15,678 bases of DNA from Candidatus Faecivivens stercoripullorum (GCA_018715285.1 DVLW01000237.1:1-15678); one strand, 5' to 3'. Shown: positions 1 to 6,846, numbered from the stretch's first letter. The notes: generated from the letters alone by a model not told the origin. Numbers and translations: made by a program.

Positions 1-1027
1 AAAGTTTTGTCAATCCCATCGGATAGGAACGAAGGTCGATGATATAGACTTCGTCGAAGTTATTGAGAAACATCGGTGCCAACGCATTGGAGAAGGAATC
101 CTTGATAAGCAGCAGCTTACTTCCATCTTCCTTCTGTTCTTCTTTGGACAGGACGGTCAGTCCGCCATTGCCGTACAGAAACGCACCGTATTTATCCCGC
201 TTTTCCAGCTGAGCGGCGTCATACCATCCATCCTTTTCCACACCGTCGACCGTTGCTTTTACTTCAAAGGGAAGATCATAGAAGGTCAGAGTGTCCGGTT
301 TGGTATCCGCTTTTTTGCACTTGGAAAAGTAGCTTCCGTAGAAATCTTCTACTTCCCGCAGCGTCAGTTCCTCTTCGGCAACCGGTTCAAGGCCAAGCTG
401 CTCACACAGCGCTGTATACGCCAGATAAGCGGTTGTTCCTCTCCAGTGGTGATCTGTATTGTAATAGAGCGATTCGCTCTCCTGAGCGGCCAGCAGGCCC
501 GCTACGTCGAACCATTGTACACTGTCCTTCAGCGACTCTTCGATATCCGCGATGATTGGCAGCTGGTTAATCTGTCCGCTGCCAGCCGGCAGCTGGTCGG
601 TGGAATAGGTGTATCCGCTGGGAATGACGCCGAAAGTGACATTATCGTGCTTTTCGGCAAACTGCTGCAAAAAGCTGATATTCTTGGTCAGCTGTTCCTG
701 ATTGTAGCTGGTCATTTTTCCAAACAGAGCGCCATTTTTGCCGTAGATAACGCCGTTGTTTTCGGTTTTGAGCAGTGCAGATTCGGTCATCGATTTGAGG
801 GTAATCCATTCATCTCTGCCGACGAACTGGTCTGCAACCACTTTTTCATACTGGCTCTGGAAATCACCCTTAAACAGACGGGATATGGTAAACTGAGAGG
901 TGGTTTTCAGTTCGCGGTTTTCCATCTCAGAAAAAGCACGCACAGGATTGACCAGGTCAGACAGGGTAACCACTGCCACAAACCCGAACAGCAACAGCGC
1001 GGTTGGATAGATTTTTCTTTTTTTCAT
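1..1027 (-). CDS. DHHW family protein (SGNH/AlgX-like partner of MBOAT acyltransferase), C-terminus cut by window edge
   Basis: Translation from the ATG at 1027 gives 342 visible residues with no stop before the window edge, so the C-terminus is missing; DHHW proteins are usually about 370-400 residues. The N-terminus begins MKKRK and has one hydrophobic segment (about residues 6-24), a signal anchor or signal peptide, followed by the S-E-M-E-N-R motif common just after the membrane segment in this family. The name-giving motif is present as YYNTDHHW, with D192-H193-H194-W195. A K-D-S-F-S motif around S311 matches the nucleophile region of AlgX/AlgJ-type SGNH enzymes, so D192, H194 and S311 could form the triad (family knowledge; the residue assignment is inferred). 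The start has an AAAGGAGC ribosome binding site, 14 bp after the MBOAT stop, so the two genes are co-transcribed. Expected role: extracytoplasmic transfer of an acyl group to a surface polymer. The substrate cannot be told from sequence. Confidence 0.9.
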   Translation of the reverse strand, partial: MKKRKIYPTALLLFGFVAVVTLSDLVNPVRAFSEMENRELKTTSQFTISRLFKGDFQSQYEKVVADQFVGRDEWITLKSMTESALLKTENNGVIYGKNGALFGKMTSYNQEQLTKNISFLQQFAEKHDNVTFGVIPSGYTYSTDQLPAGSGQINQLPIIADIEESLKDSVQWFDVAGLLAAQESESLYYNTDHHWRGTTAYLAYTALCEQLGLEPVAEEELTLREVEDFYGSYFSKCKKADTKPDTLTFYDLPFEVKATVDGVEKDGWYDAAQLEKRDKYGAFLYGNGGLTVLSKEEQKEDGSKLLLIKDSFSNALAPMFLNNFDEVYIIDLRSYPMGLTKL

Positions 1028-1041
1028 ATAGCTCTGCTCCT

Positions 1042-2457
1042 TTAGAAATTCCAGTAGATAAACGGGTTATAGGTAGAATCGACCAGATAGGCAGTCGAGA
1101 TAATCAGAATTACCGCCAGCAGTACCGTCCGTACACCGGAAAGGATTTTGCTTCCGGGGAAACGGATAGCCAGCTTTTCGTGCACAGTCTTGACTACCGG
1201 CAGCGACATGACGATACCGATCAGCAGGCTGACTCCGTATCCACGCAGTGCATACAGCCAGTCCAGCGGATTGGACGCATTGACTACTCCTCCGATACCA
1301 AACATCTTTCCGAGATAGCCGCCCAGCCGTGAGAAGTCGGTGATCGCGAAGATAACCCACGAAATCATCAGAATGACCGGCATAATCAGGTGAGCGATCA
1401 CCTTGTGCTGTTTATACCACTTAAGCAGCCACTTTTTCTCAATGACCAGCAGTACAAAGAACCACAGTCCCCATAATACAAAGTTCCAGCTTGCACCATG
1501 CCACAATCCGGTCAGACCCCAGACAATCAACAGGTTACGGGTACGCTTGCCTTCGCTGCACCGGCTGCCGCCGAGCGGAAAGTAGACATACTCTCTGAAC
1601 CAGCTGGACAGTGTGATATGCCATCTTCTCCAGAAGTCGGTGACCGAACCGGCGATATACGGATAGTTAAAGTTCTGCGGGAATCGGAATCCCAGCATGT
1701 ACCCGAGACCGATTGCCATCAGTGAATAACCCGAAAAGTCGAAATAAATCTGCAACGAGTAAGCGAGTGCTGCAATCCATGCCATCGGTGTGGAAATCTG
1801 ATCCAGCGGCAGTAGCGCTGTCGAATCCCACAGGGAACCGACGTTATTCGCAATTAATACCTTGCATCCCAATCCCAGAATGAACAGTGTTGCACCCCGT
1901 TCAATCATCGGCAGGGTAATCCGGCGTTTTTTCAGTTCAGCCGCGACATCTGAATAGCGGACAATCGGTCCGGCAATCAGCTGCGGGAACAGGACGACAT
2001 AGGCACCAAAGTTGATGATATTGTCTTCTGCCTGTACATCTCCGCGGTAGACGTCGATGGTATAGCTCATTGTCTGGAAGGTGTAGAAACTGATACCCAG
2101 AGGTAGTTTGACGTTGAAGTCTGGCATCGGTATCCGGGTGATCGCCTCGATATTTTCCAGAAAGAATCCGGTGTACTTGAAGGTGAACAGAATCCCTAAG
2201 TTTAAGACCATCGACAAAATCAAAAACAGTTTGCGCAGTTTGGGGTTATGTCCAAACCGTTTGATCCCCTGACCGCAGGTGTAGTCGATGAACATTGAAG
2301 CAAACATGATGGGAAGATACTTGACTTCTCCCCAGGAATAAAAGATCAGTGAAACAATCAGCAAGGTCAGGTTTTTAAACCGACGAGGTGTCACATAATA
2401 AAGTAGCAGAGCTGCCGGCAGAAACCGGAACAGAAATAGCAGGCTGCTGAAAACCAT
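1042..2457 (-). CDS. MBOAT family membrane-bound O-acyltransferase (AlgI/DltB-like)
   Basis: A 471-residue polytopic membrane protein. It carries the family hallmarks: a W-R-R-W-H-I-T-L-S-S-W block with H280, and the invariant active-site histidine H320 in L-W-H-G-A-S-W-N-F. It also has the F-P-Q-L-I-A-G-P-I-V-R-Y block (157-168) and ends with the typical Y-N-P-F-I-Y-x-x-F tail. Length and architecture match AlgI/PatA/DltB-type acetyl or alanyl translocases, which take an acyl group from a cytoplasmic donor and pass it through the membrane to an extracellular partner. The next gene downstream (DHHW family, 14 bp away) is that kind of partner, which favours an AlgI/PatA-like O-acetylation role over teichoic-acid D-alanylation; no dltA or dltC gene is seen. 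The ATG at 2457 has AAAGGAAG about 10 nt upstream. The start lies only 36 bp after a strong terminator, so it is expressed either by read-through or from a promoter I could not identify. Confidence 0.93.
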   Translation of the reverse strand: MVFSSLLFLFRFLPAALLLYYVTPRRFKNLTLLIVSLIFYSWGEVKYLPIMFASMFIDYTCGQGIKRFGHNPKLRKLFLILSMVLNLGILFTFKYTGFFLENIEAITRIPMPDFNVKLPLGISFYTFQTMSYTIDVYRGDVQAEDNIINFGAYVVLFPQLIAGPIVRYSDVAAELKKRRITLPMIERGATLFILGLGCKVLIANNVGSLWDSTALLPLDQISTPMAWIAALAYSLQIYFDFSGYSLMAIGLGYMLGFRFPQNFNYPYIAGSVTDFWRRWHITLSSWFREYVYFPLGGSRCSEGKRTRNLLIVWGLTGLWHGASWNFVLWGLWFFVLLVIEKKWLLKWYKQHKVIAHLIMPVILMISWVIFAITDFSRLGGYLGKMFGIGGVVNASNPLDWLYALRGYGVSLLIGIVMSLPVVKTVHEKLAIRFPGSKILSGVRTVLLAVILIISTAYLVDSTYNPFIYWNF

Positions 2458-2493
2458 AAGGGCAATCTTCCTTTCTTAATTTTCCATAACGCC

Positions 2494-2530
2494 AAAAAAA
2501 CGGCATACCCGAATCGGGCAGGTATGCCGT
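2494..2530 (-). terminator. Rho-independent terminator after the Ser-rich DUF4358 lipoprotein gene
   Basis: On the minus strand a 10-bp perfect stem (ACGGCATACC / GGTATGCCGT, plus-strand arms 2500-2509 and 2521-2530) is followed directly by a run of seven T. It starts 8 bp past the TAA of the lipoprotein gene and ends 36 bp before the MBOAT start. This should separate the lipoprotein transcript from MBOAT-DHHW, or act as a partial terminator that lowers downstream expression. Confidence 0.9.
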
Positions 2531-2538
2531 CCTGAATT

Positions 2539-3474
2539 TTATCCGATAGCGCTGTAGAAGGCATTTTCAGCCATCGAAACATCCGAGCTGAAATCAACTT
2601 CGGTTTCGCCATTTTCGGGAGAAATACCGACAATCAGCAGAGCTGCATAGTTGCCGCTGACAACAACCTTTGCCGCGTCCAGACGTTCGGTATTGTACAT
2701 AACGCCGTACCAGCCAAAAGCATCTTTCTGCTCAGAAAGTGCCTGCTGGAGGGCTGCCTTGACATTTTCAATCTCTCCATCCTTTGCCTGAACAACCAGC
2801 AGCTCGTCGCAGTTGGTCATCATACCGGCAACGATGCCTGAATAGCTGACAACCTGATCGGTTGAAATATGGAATTTTTCCGAAAGAGTCACGTCATCAA
2901 TGGCAAAGGGTGCACTGGGAATCGGACCATGACCATACTTGTTCTGGAAAGCAGCGTCAATAGCGGAATAAATGTCCTGAGCGCTGACGCCGGTAGCAGT
3001 TTCAGAGCTTTCACTGGAGGAACTTTCGCTGGAAGTTTCACTGGAAGCGGAAGATTCACTCGACTCAGCGGAAGAAGCAGGCGGCTGGCTGGATGTACTG
3101 GAAGAGGACTCTGCCGGTTTGGAAGAGGATTCGGGCTTGCTGGATTCAGCAGGTTTACTGGAAGAAGCAGAATTGCTGGAGGAAGCCGGTTTGCTGGAAG
3201 CAGAGGAGCTTTCAGAAGAATTGTCTTCCGAAAGTTCAGTGGTTTCAGAAGATTCAGCCTCGGAAGACTCTTCGGAAGAACTGCTTTCTTCGGAGCTGCT
3301 TTCGTCAGAAGAAGTGCTCTCCTCAGAAGAAGAACTCTCGTCGGAAGAGCTGTTTTCAGATGAAATTACGGAAGAATTCTCTGCCTGAGAAGATTCCTCG
3401 TTTCCTTTGCCGCATCCGGCGAGGAGAGAAGCAGTGAGGGCGAGTACAAGCAGGATAGAGAGAGATTTGCGCAT
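2539..3474 (-). CDS. DUF4358 lipoprotein with long Ser/Glu/Lys-Pro linker
   Basis: 311 residues. A lipoprotein signal peptide (MRK, hydrophobic core, lipobox L-L-A-G-C with C21) predicts an outer-face lipid anchor. Residues about 26-163 are low complexity, roughly half serine with no aromatic residues. The first part (to about 92) is Ser/Glu/Asp, a middle part (93-122) carries several S-S-K-P-A/E units, and the last part is again Ser/Glu. Such stalks usually carry a domain through the cell wall. Residues 166-311 form a DUF4358 domain, 64% identical by hand count to that of the neighbouring gene (93 of 146, no gaps), including the shared block M-M-T-N-C-D-E-L-L-V-V-Q-A-K. DUF4358 has no known function. 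The start has AAAGGAAA 9-10 nt upstream. Many different Ser codons are used, so the linker is not a recent simple DNA repeat. Confidence 0.9.
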   Translation of the reverse strand: MRKSLSILLVLALTASLLAGCGKGNEESSQAENSSVISSENSSSDESSSSEESTSSDESSSEESSSSEESSEAESSETTELSEDNSSESSSASSKPASSSNSASSSKPAESSKPESSSKPAESSSSTSSQPPASSAESSESSASSETSSESSSSESSETATGVSAQDIYSAIDAAFQNKYGHGPIPSAPFAIDDVTLSEKFHISTDQVVSYSGIVAGMMTNCDELLVVQAKDGEIENVKAALQQALSEQKDAFGWYGVMYNTERLDAAKVVVSGNYAALLIVGISPENGETEVDFSSDVSMAENAFYSAIG

Positions 3475-3512
3475 GTGTTGAATTTCCTTTCATGTCAGAT
3501 ATTCTTTATTGT

Positions 3513-3541
3513 CTGTCTGTGACGGATTCTGCCGCAGACAG
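3513..3541 (-). other. Second leader hairpin upstream of the Ser-rich lipoprotein gene
   Basis: Perfect 7-bp arms CTGTCTG / CAGACAG (3513-3519 and 3535-3541) enclose a further CGG/CCG pairing. It lies 6 bp from the neighbouring 9-bp hairpin and 38 bp before the lipoprotein start. No T-run follows on the minus strand, so it is not a standard terminator. It may be an mRNA structure or an operator; its role is unknown. Confidence 0.4.
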
Positions 3542-3546
3542 TATAT

Positions 3547-3576
3547 CCCAGCCTGCATCCATGAACACAGGCTGGG
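3547..3576 (-). other. Inverted repeat between the two DUF4358 genes
   Basis: A perfect 9-bp inverted repeat (CCCAGCCTG / CAGGCTGGG, arms 3547-3555 and 3568-3576, 12-nt loop) starts 12 bp after the stop codon of the upstream DUF4358 gene. On the minus strand it is followed by ATATACTG, not a T-run, so it is a poor intrinsic terminator there. TATACT (plus-strand 3540-3545) could be a -10 element, but no good -35 is seen. It could be a 3' stabiliser, a weak terminator or an operator. Confidence 0.45.
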
Positions 3577-3588
3577 GAACTTTTGGTG

Positions 3589-4128
3589 TTATTTGAGGGC
3601 GTCGTAGAAGGCTTCTTCAGCAAGTGAAACATCAGCGGTAAAATCGACGGCAGCGTCCGGATCTTCCGGGGAAATGCCGACAATCAGCAGTGCCGCATAG
3701 TCACCCTGAGTTACGACTTTGGCAGCATCCAGCCGCTCGGTATTGTTCATGACCGCATAAAAGCCAAAGGCATCTTTCTGATCCTGAAGTGCCTTTTCCA
3801 GCGCTTCGCGGACATTTTCCACTTCACCGGATTTTGCCTGAACGACCAGCAGTTCATCACAGTTGGTCATCATTCCGGCGATAGAACCTGCATAACTTTC
3901 CACCTCATCGGGTGAAAGATAGAATTTCTGTTCAAGAGCAGTATCGTCCACCTCAATGGGTGAATTGGGGATTGCCTCGACGCCATATTTTTCCATGAAA
4001 GCCGACTGAATAGCATCATAGACTTCCTGGGCAGTTTTGTCAGGAGTGGTATTTCCACAGCCGGTCAGCAATGCGATACTGACCATCAGGACTGTCGCCA
4101 GCAAAGGCAGGCGTGCAGATTTTTTCAT
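3589..4128 (-). CDS. DUF4358 lipoprotein, short form without linker
   Basis: 179 residues from the ATG at 4128; an ATG two codons upstream (4134) also lies in frame. The 4128 start is preferred because AAAGGG then sits 8 nt upstream, while for 4134 it almost touches the start codon. The N-terminus is a lipoprotein signal (MKKSAR, hydrophobic stretch, lipobox L-L-T-G-C). After a very short spacer (G-N-T-T-P-D-K-T) comes a 146-residue DUF4358 domain that aligns without gaps to that of the next gene downstream, at about 64% identity. The two genes are therefore tandem paralogues, differing mainly in whether the domain is held close to the membrane or put on a long stalk. The mature protein should be extracytoplasmic and lipid-anchored. 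DUF4358 function is not known. Confidence 0.9.
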   Translation of the reverse strand: MKKSARLPLLATVLMVSIALLTGCGNTTPDKTAQEVYDAIQSAFMEKYGVEAIPNSPIEVDDTALEQKFYLSPDEVESYAGSIAGMMTNCDELLVVQAKSGEVENVREALEKALQDQKDAFGFYAVMNNTERLDAAKVVTQGDYAALLIVGISPEDPDAAVDFTADVSLAEEAFYDALK

Positions 4129-4295
4129 AAACATTTCCCTTTCCCAAAAATGATATCAATTGAATCTGGCAGACATTGACGTACTGCCTCAAGTAATAGT
4201 CTGGAGCAAGGGAAAAAGTTGCATACATCTGGGAAAAAATTCCAGTTCAGACAAATTTGGGCATGTACACCAAAATCTTTGGATAAACCGGCCGG

Positions 4296-5471
4296 TCAGC
4301 TGACACCGTCCACCTTTTCCAGATAGTCTGTCCGTTCGTTCTGTATCTGCTGCATATAATCTGCCGTCAGAAGGTCAACGCAGGCACCATAACTTTTCAT
4401 ACCAAGATCTTGGTTGTAGCTGGAAAGGAAGGTTTCATATACCTTTTCCGCTGCCTTTGCTTCTTTGGTATGGTACTGGTCCCAGTAAAGGTTATTGGCG
4501 GTCAGGTCGGCCCGTACCTCTTCTGACAGGCTGCTGTAGACTTCTGTCCAGGCATCCCGGTCTGTTTCGTACAGGGCATTGCCCAGATAGATATACGCCA
4601 GCAGTGCGCCGGAATAGGCATAAATATCATTGCCGCTCGTCAGGCAGGCACGCACGGCAACGAAGTTTGCCTCCTGTTCAGCTGCAATTCCGCGCTGGTG
4701 TGCCAGTTCATGGGCAATTGTTGAAGGAATCAGTACTGCCGGTGCCTGATCGTTGATATTGGTTTCAGAGGTGAAGGGAAAATACACACCGGTGAAATTG
4801 ATACGGCTCATCAGCCCGGAAGTGACCATCCGTTTCGGTGTACGGAACGGTGCATCCAGAAAAGGATACTGCTGGACAATGCCGGCATAGATGTGATCCG
4901 ACTGGGCAAAAATGGTGTCGAGATCTTCATTGAATACTCCGTTTTCATCGCGTGAAACGCTGCCAGCGTATGTATTGGCAAGTTCTGCGTAGTATATTGT
5001 TGTCTCATAAAGCGCCTCATCCGACACCGGCAGCTGTTCCAGTCCGCTTTTGTCAGAAAAGCTGTCTCCATAATAATTGAGCCCCCATAGCCAGCAGTAT
5101 CCGTCCCAGATCAGTATTCCAGCCGCTGCCAGCCCGGCAATCGTCCGCAGGATAACCATCATCCGGTTTTCTTTCCGGATGGCCAGTACCACGCATCGGA
5201 TTATGACTGCAATGATGACAAGTACCGTCAGGAGTACCACAATTTCCATAACCGAGAAAGGGATCAGATCGCATAACGCACCCATCATCCTTTTATAAGG
5301 GGTGGTCAGGTGCTGGAGAATGAAATTAGTTGTCTGGCGGCTGATGCAGATAAGCAGATAGCCTAGATACAGCACGACGCCAATAAGCAGTGAAAGCAGC
5401 TGTCCTTTCAGACCGGAGAGCAGATCGAAAAGTTTGTCTTTTTTGGTAGGTGTCTGTTGCAAGCTGTTCAT
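4296..5471 (-). CDS. DUF3810 family membrane protein with HExxH metallopeptidase motif
   Basis: 391 residues from the ATG at 5471. Three hydrophobic segments (about 24-43, 66-98 and 105-130) precede a large domain that carries H-E-L-A-H (H254, E255, H258) and then E-Q-E-A-N-F, where E267 fits the third zinc ligand of a gluzincin-like site (HExxH-x8-E). This matches the DUF3810 family; the peptidase activity is inferred from the motif. The gene stands alone and runs divergently from the heat-shock operon. Start choice: AAAGAAAGG touches the ATG at 5471, whereas the in-frame TTG at 5462 has it 8 nt upstream, so the TTG may be the true start (388 residues). The frame stays open upstream to an ATG at 5579, but that part overlaps a good promoter and has no ribosome binding site. 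Function and substrate are unknown. Confidence 0.85.
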   Translation of the reverse strand: MNSLQQTPTKKDKLFDLLSGLKGQLLSLLIGVVLYLGYLLICISRQTTNFILQHLTTPYKRMMGALCDLIPFSVMEIVVLLTVLVIIAVIIRCVVLAIRKENRMMVILRTIAGLAAAGILIWDGYCWLWGLNYYGDSFSDKSGLEQLPVSDEALYETTIYYAELANTYAGSVSRDENGVFNEDLDTIFAQSDHIYAGIVQQYPFLDAPFRTPKRMVTSGLMSRINFTGVYFPFTSETNINDQAPAVLIPSTIAHELAHQRGIAAEQEANFVAVRACLTSGNDIYAYSGALLAYIYLGNALYETDRDAWTEVYSSLSEEVRADLTANNLYWDQYHTKEAKAAEKVYETFLSSYNQDLGMKSYGACVDLLTADYMQQIQNERTDYLEKVDGVS

Positions 5472-5492
5472 CCTTTCTTTATTTATATGTAC

Positions 5493-5521
5493 AGTATACC
5501 GGATTTGGACAAAAAGTGCAA
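5493..5521 (-). promoter_or_regulatory. Sigma-A-type promoter for the DUF3810 gene
   Basis: On the minus strand TTGCAC (5516-5521) is separated by 17 bp from TATACT (5493-5498). The -10 lies about 21 bp before the ATG at 5471, giving a very short leader. It points away from the hrcA promoter about 100 bp off, so the two units are divergently transcribed. Confidence 0.7.
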
Positions 5522-5591
5522 TAAATTGCCGCAGACAACCCTCAATAGATTTATCTGAAGCCGAAATTTGCACTGACAAAAGAAGACTGCC

Positions 5592-5651
5592 AAAAAATTT
5601 TTATTTTTTTCTCTGTGGGGTATTGACAAAAGGAAAAAAGCGTGGTAAATT
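5592..5651 (+). promoter_or_regulatory. Sigma-A-type promoter of the hrcA-grpE-dnaK-dnaJ operon, with A/T-rich upstream element
   Basis: TTGACA (5623-5628), a 17-bp spacer and TAAATT (5646-5651) form a near-consensus vegetative promoter. An A/T tract (5592-5610) just upstream resembles an UP element. The expected transcription start, near 5658, lies inside the CIRCE operator, as in other class I heat-shock genes. Confidence 0.8.
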
Positions 5652-5655
5652 ATAT

Positions 5656-5682
5656 TTAGCACTCAGAGATGTTGAGTGCTAA
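5656..5682 (+). promoter_or_regulatory. CIRCE operator (HrcA binding site)
   Basis: Perfect match to the consensus TTAGCACTC-N9-GAGTGCTAA, with arms 5656-5664 and 5674-5682 and spacer agagatgtt. HrcA binds this inverted repeat and represses the operon. The repressor depends on GroE in Bacillus, which links transcription to chaperone load. The site starts 4 bp past the -10 box and 40 bp before the hrcA start codon. Confidence 0.98.
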
Positions 5683-5721
5683 CACAAATAAAAACATAAT
5701 TGCCTGTATAAAGGAAAGACG

Positions 5722-6804
5722 GTGATAAACTTGAAAGGCGATGTACGCAAGCTGCTGATTTTGAAAACGGTCGTCGAGCTGTACATTCAGTACGGTGAAC
5801 CGGTCGGTTCCCGGATTATCGCCGATCGGTTTTTGCCCGGAGTTTCTTCCGCAACCATCCGAAATGATATGGCGGCGCTGGAACAGCTTGGATATTTGCA
5901 GCAGCCGCACACTTCGGCGGGACGTATCCCGACTAACCGCGGCTATCGGTTTTATATCAGCCAGCTGATGAAGCGGGAACCGATTTCGGAACAGGACCGG
6001 CAGCTGATCGATGAAGTTCTGGTCAAGGGTGACCTGAATCCCAAGGTACTGGTCAAAAATGCCACAGAGCTGCTGGCACGGCTGACCGATTGCGCGAGTG
6101 TCAGCGCGACCGGACGGATGAACGAGTCGATTATCATGAAGGTGGATGTCATACCGGTCGGACGGCGGCTGTACGCGCTGATGATGGTCACTTCCAGCGG
6201 AGCGGTGGAAAACCGTGTATGCCGGTTGGATATTGACCTGACAGCAGAACAGATTGCATTCTTTGTCCGGTTTATCCGGGAAAATATCACCGGTATGCGG
6301 ATTGAACAGCTGAGTGATGAAAGAATCGTTGAACTGGGACTTGGAATTGGCAGCTACAGTATGGCATTGGCGCCGCTGCTGTATGGAGTGTATGACATCA
6401 CCCGCAAGTTACAGCAGCAACAGATTACGATTGATAATGAAGCCAGTCTCTTGCGGCATGGAATTCTCAGAAGCGAGGATTTCACCCTGCTGCTGGATGA
6501 GAAGCAGCGGATTCTCAACCTCCTGCGTTCCGACCCGAATGGATTGACCATCCGGTTTGGAGGAACCGATGGGCTGGCAATGGAAAATGCAAGTCTTGTG
6601 ATTTCGCCCTACCGGCAGGCGGGCGGCATACTTGGGTATTTTGGTGTGATTGGTCCCCGGAGAATGGATTACGGACGGGTCATTACCTATGTTGAGTATC
6701 TTTCGGATACCGTCAGCCGTCTGTTGACCGAAGGCCTGGAGGAAGATCGTTCCAAACCGGCCAAAGCACAGCGGCCGCGAGGTGAAATTATTATCCGGTT
6801 GTAG
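5722..6804 (+). CDS. hrcA: Heat-inducible transcription repressor HrcA
   Basis: 360 residues, close to the usual 340-360. It begins at GTG (5722) with AAGGA 6 nt upstream. The N-terminal winged helix-turn-helix (about 1-75) contains the characteristic S-S-A-T-I-R-N-D-M recognition helix (42-50) and the family block H-T-S-A-G-R-I-P-T (63-71). The rest fits the GAF-like and dimerisation domains, ending with the G-I-L-G-Y-F-G-V-I-G-P-R-R-M-D-Y block typical of HrcA. It represses its own operon through the CIRCE site 40 bp upstream. It is first gene of the operon, 42 bp before grpE. Its arginine codons include many CGG, in clear contrast with dnaK. Confidence 0.98.
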   Translation: MINLKGDVRKLLILKTVVELYIQYGEPVGSRIIADRFLPGVSSATIRNDMAALEQLGYLQQPHTSAGRIPTNRGYRFYISQLMKREPISEQDRQLIDEVLVKGDLNPKVLVKNATELLARLTDCASVSATGRMNESIIMKVDVIPVGRRLYALMMVTSSGAVENRVCRLDIDLTAEQIAFFVRFIRENITGMRIEQLSDERIVELGLGIGSYSMALAPLLYGVYDITRKLQQQQITIDNEASLLRHGILRSEDFTLLLDEKQRILNLLRSDPNGLTIRFGGTDGLAMENASLVISPYRQAGGILGYFGVIGPRRMDYGRVITYVEYLSDTVSRLLTEGLEEDRSKPAKAQRPRGEIIIRL

Positions 6805-6846
6805 CCGGACGTTTGATTAACGATAAAAGAAAGGAAGGGTTCTGCA

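Noticed and set aside
446..1045. 199-residue plus-strand frame opposite the DHHW gene
   Set aside because: The minus strand here carries the DHHW motif and a full ribosome binding site; the plus frame shows no recognisable domain.
3000..3400. Possible tandem repeat or CRISPR-like array in the repetitive GAAGA/GGAAG stretch
   Set aside because: There are no fixed-length repeats or spacers. The repetitiveness follows from Ser/Glu codons in one open frame, with variable codon choice.
2869..3437. Three plus-strand frames opposite the Ser-rich lipoprotein, one Glu/Ser/Leu-rich
   Set aside because: They are low-complexity products of reading serine/glutamate codons backwards in other frames; none has its own ribosome binding site or a family pattern.
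4135..4295. Promoter or terminator between the DUF3810 gene and the short DUF4358 gene
   Set aside because: Only weak signals were found: a CCGGCCGG palindrome, a 5-bp CCAAA/TTTGG stem and no paired -35/-10. I cannot support a specific element, although the DUF4358 gene must be transcribed from somewhere.
5472..5579. N-terminal extension of the DUF3810 protein from the ATG at 5579
   Set aside because: The region contains a TTGCAC-17-TATACT promoter for this gene and no ribosome binding site for the upstream ATG.
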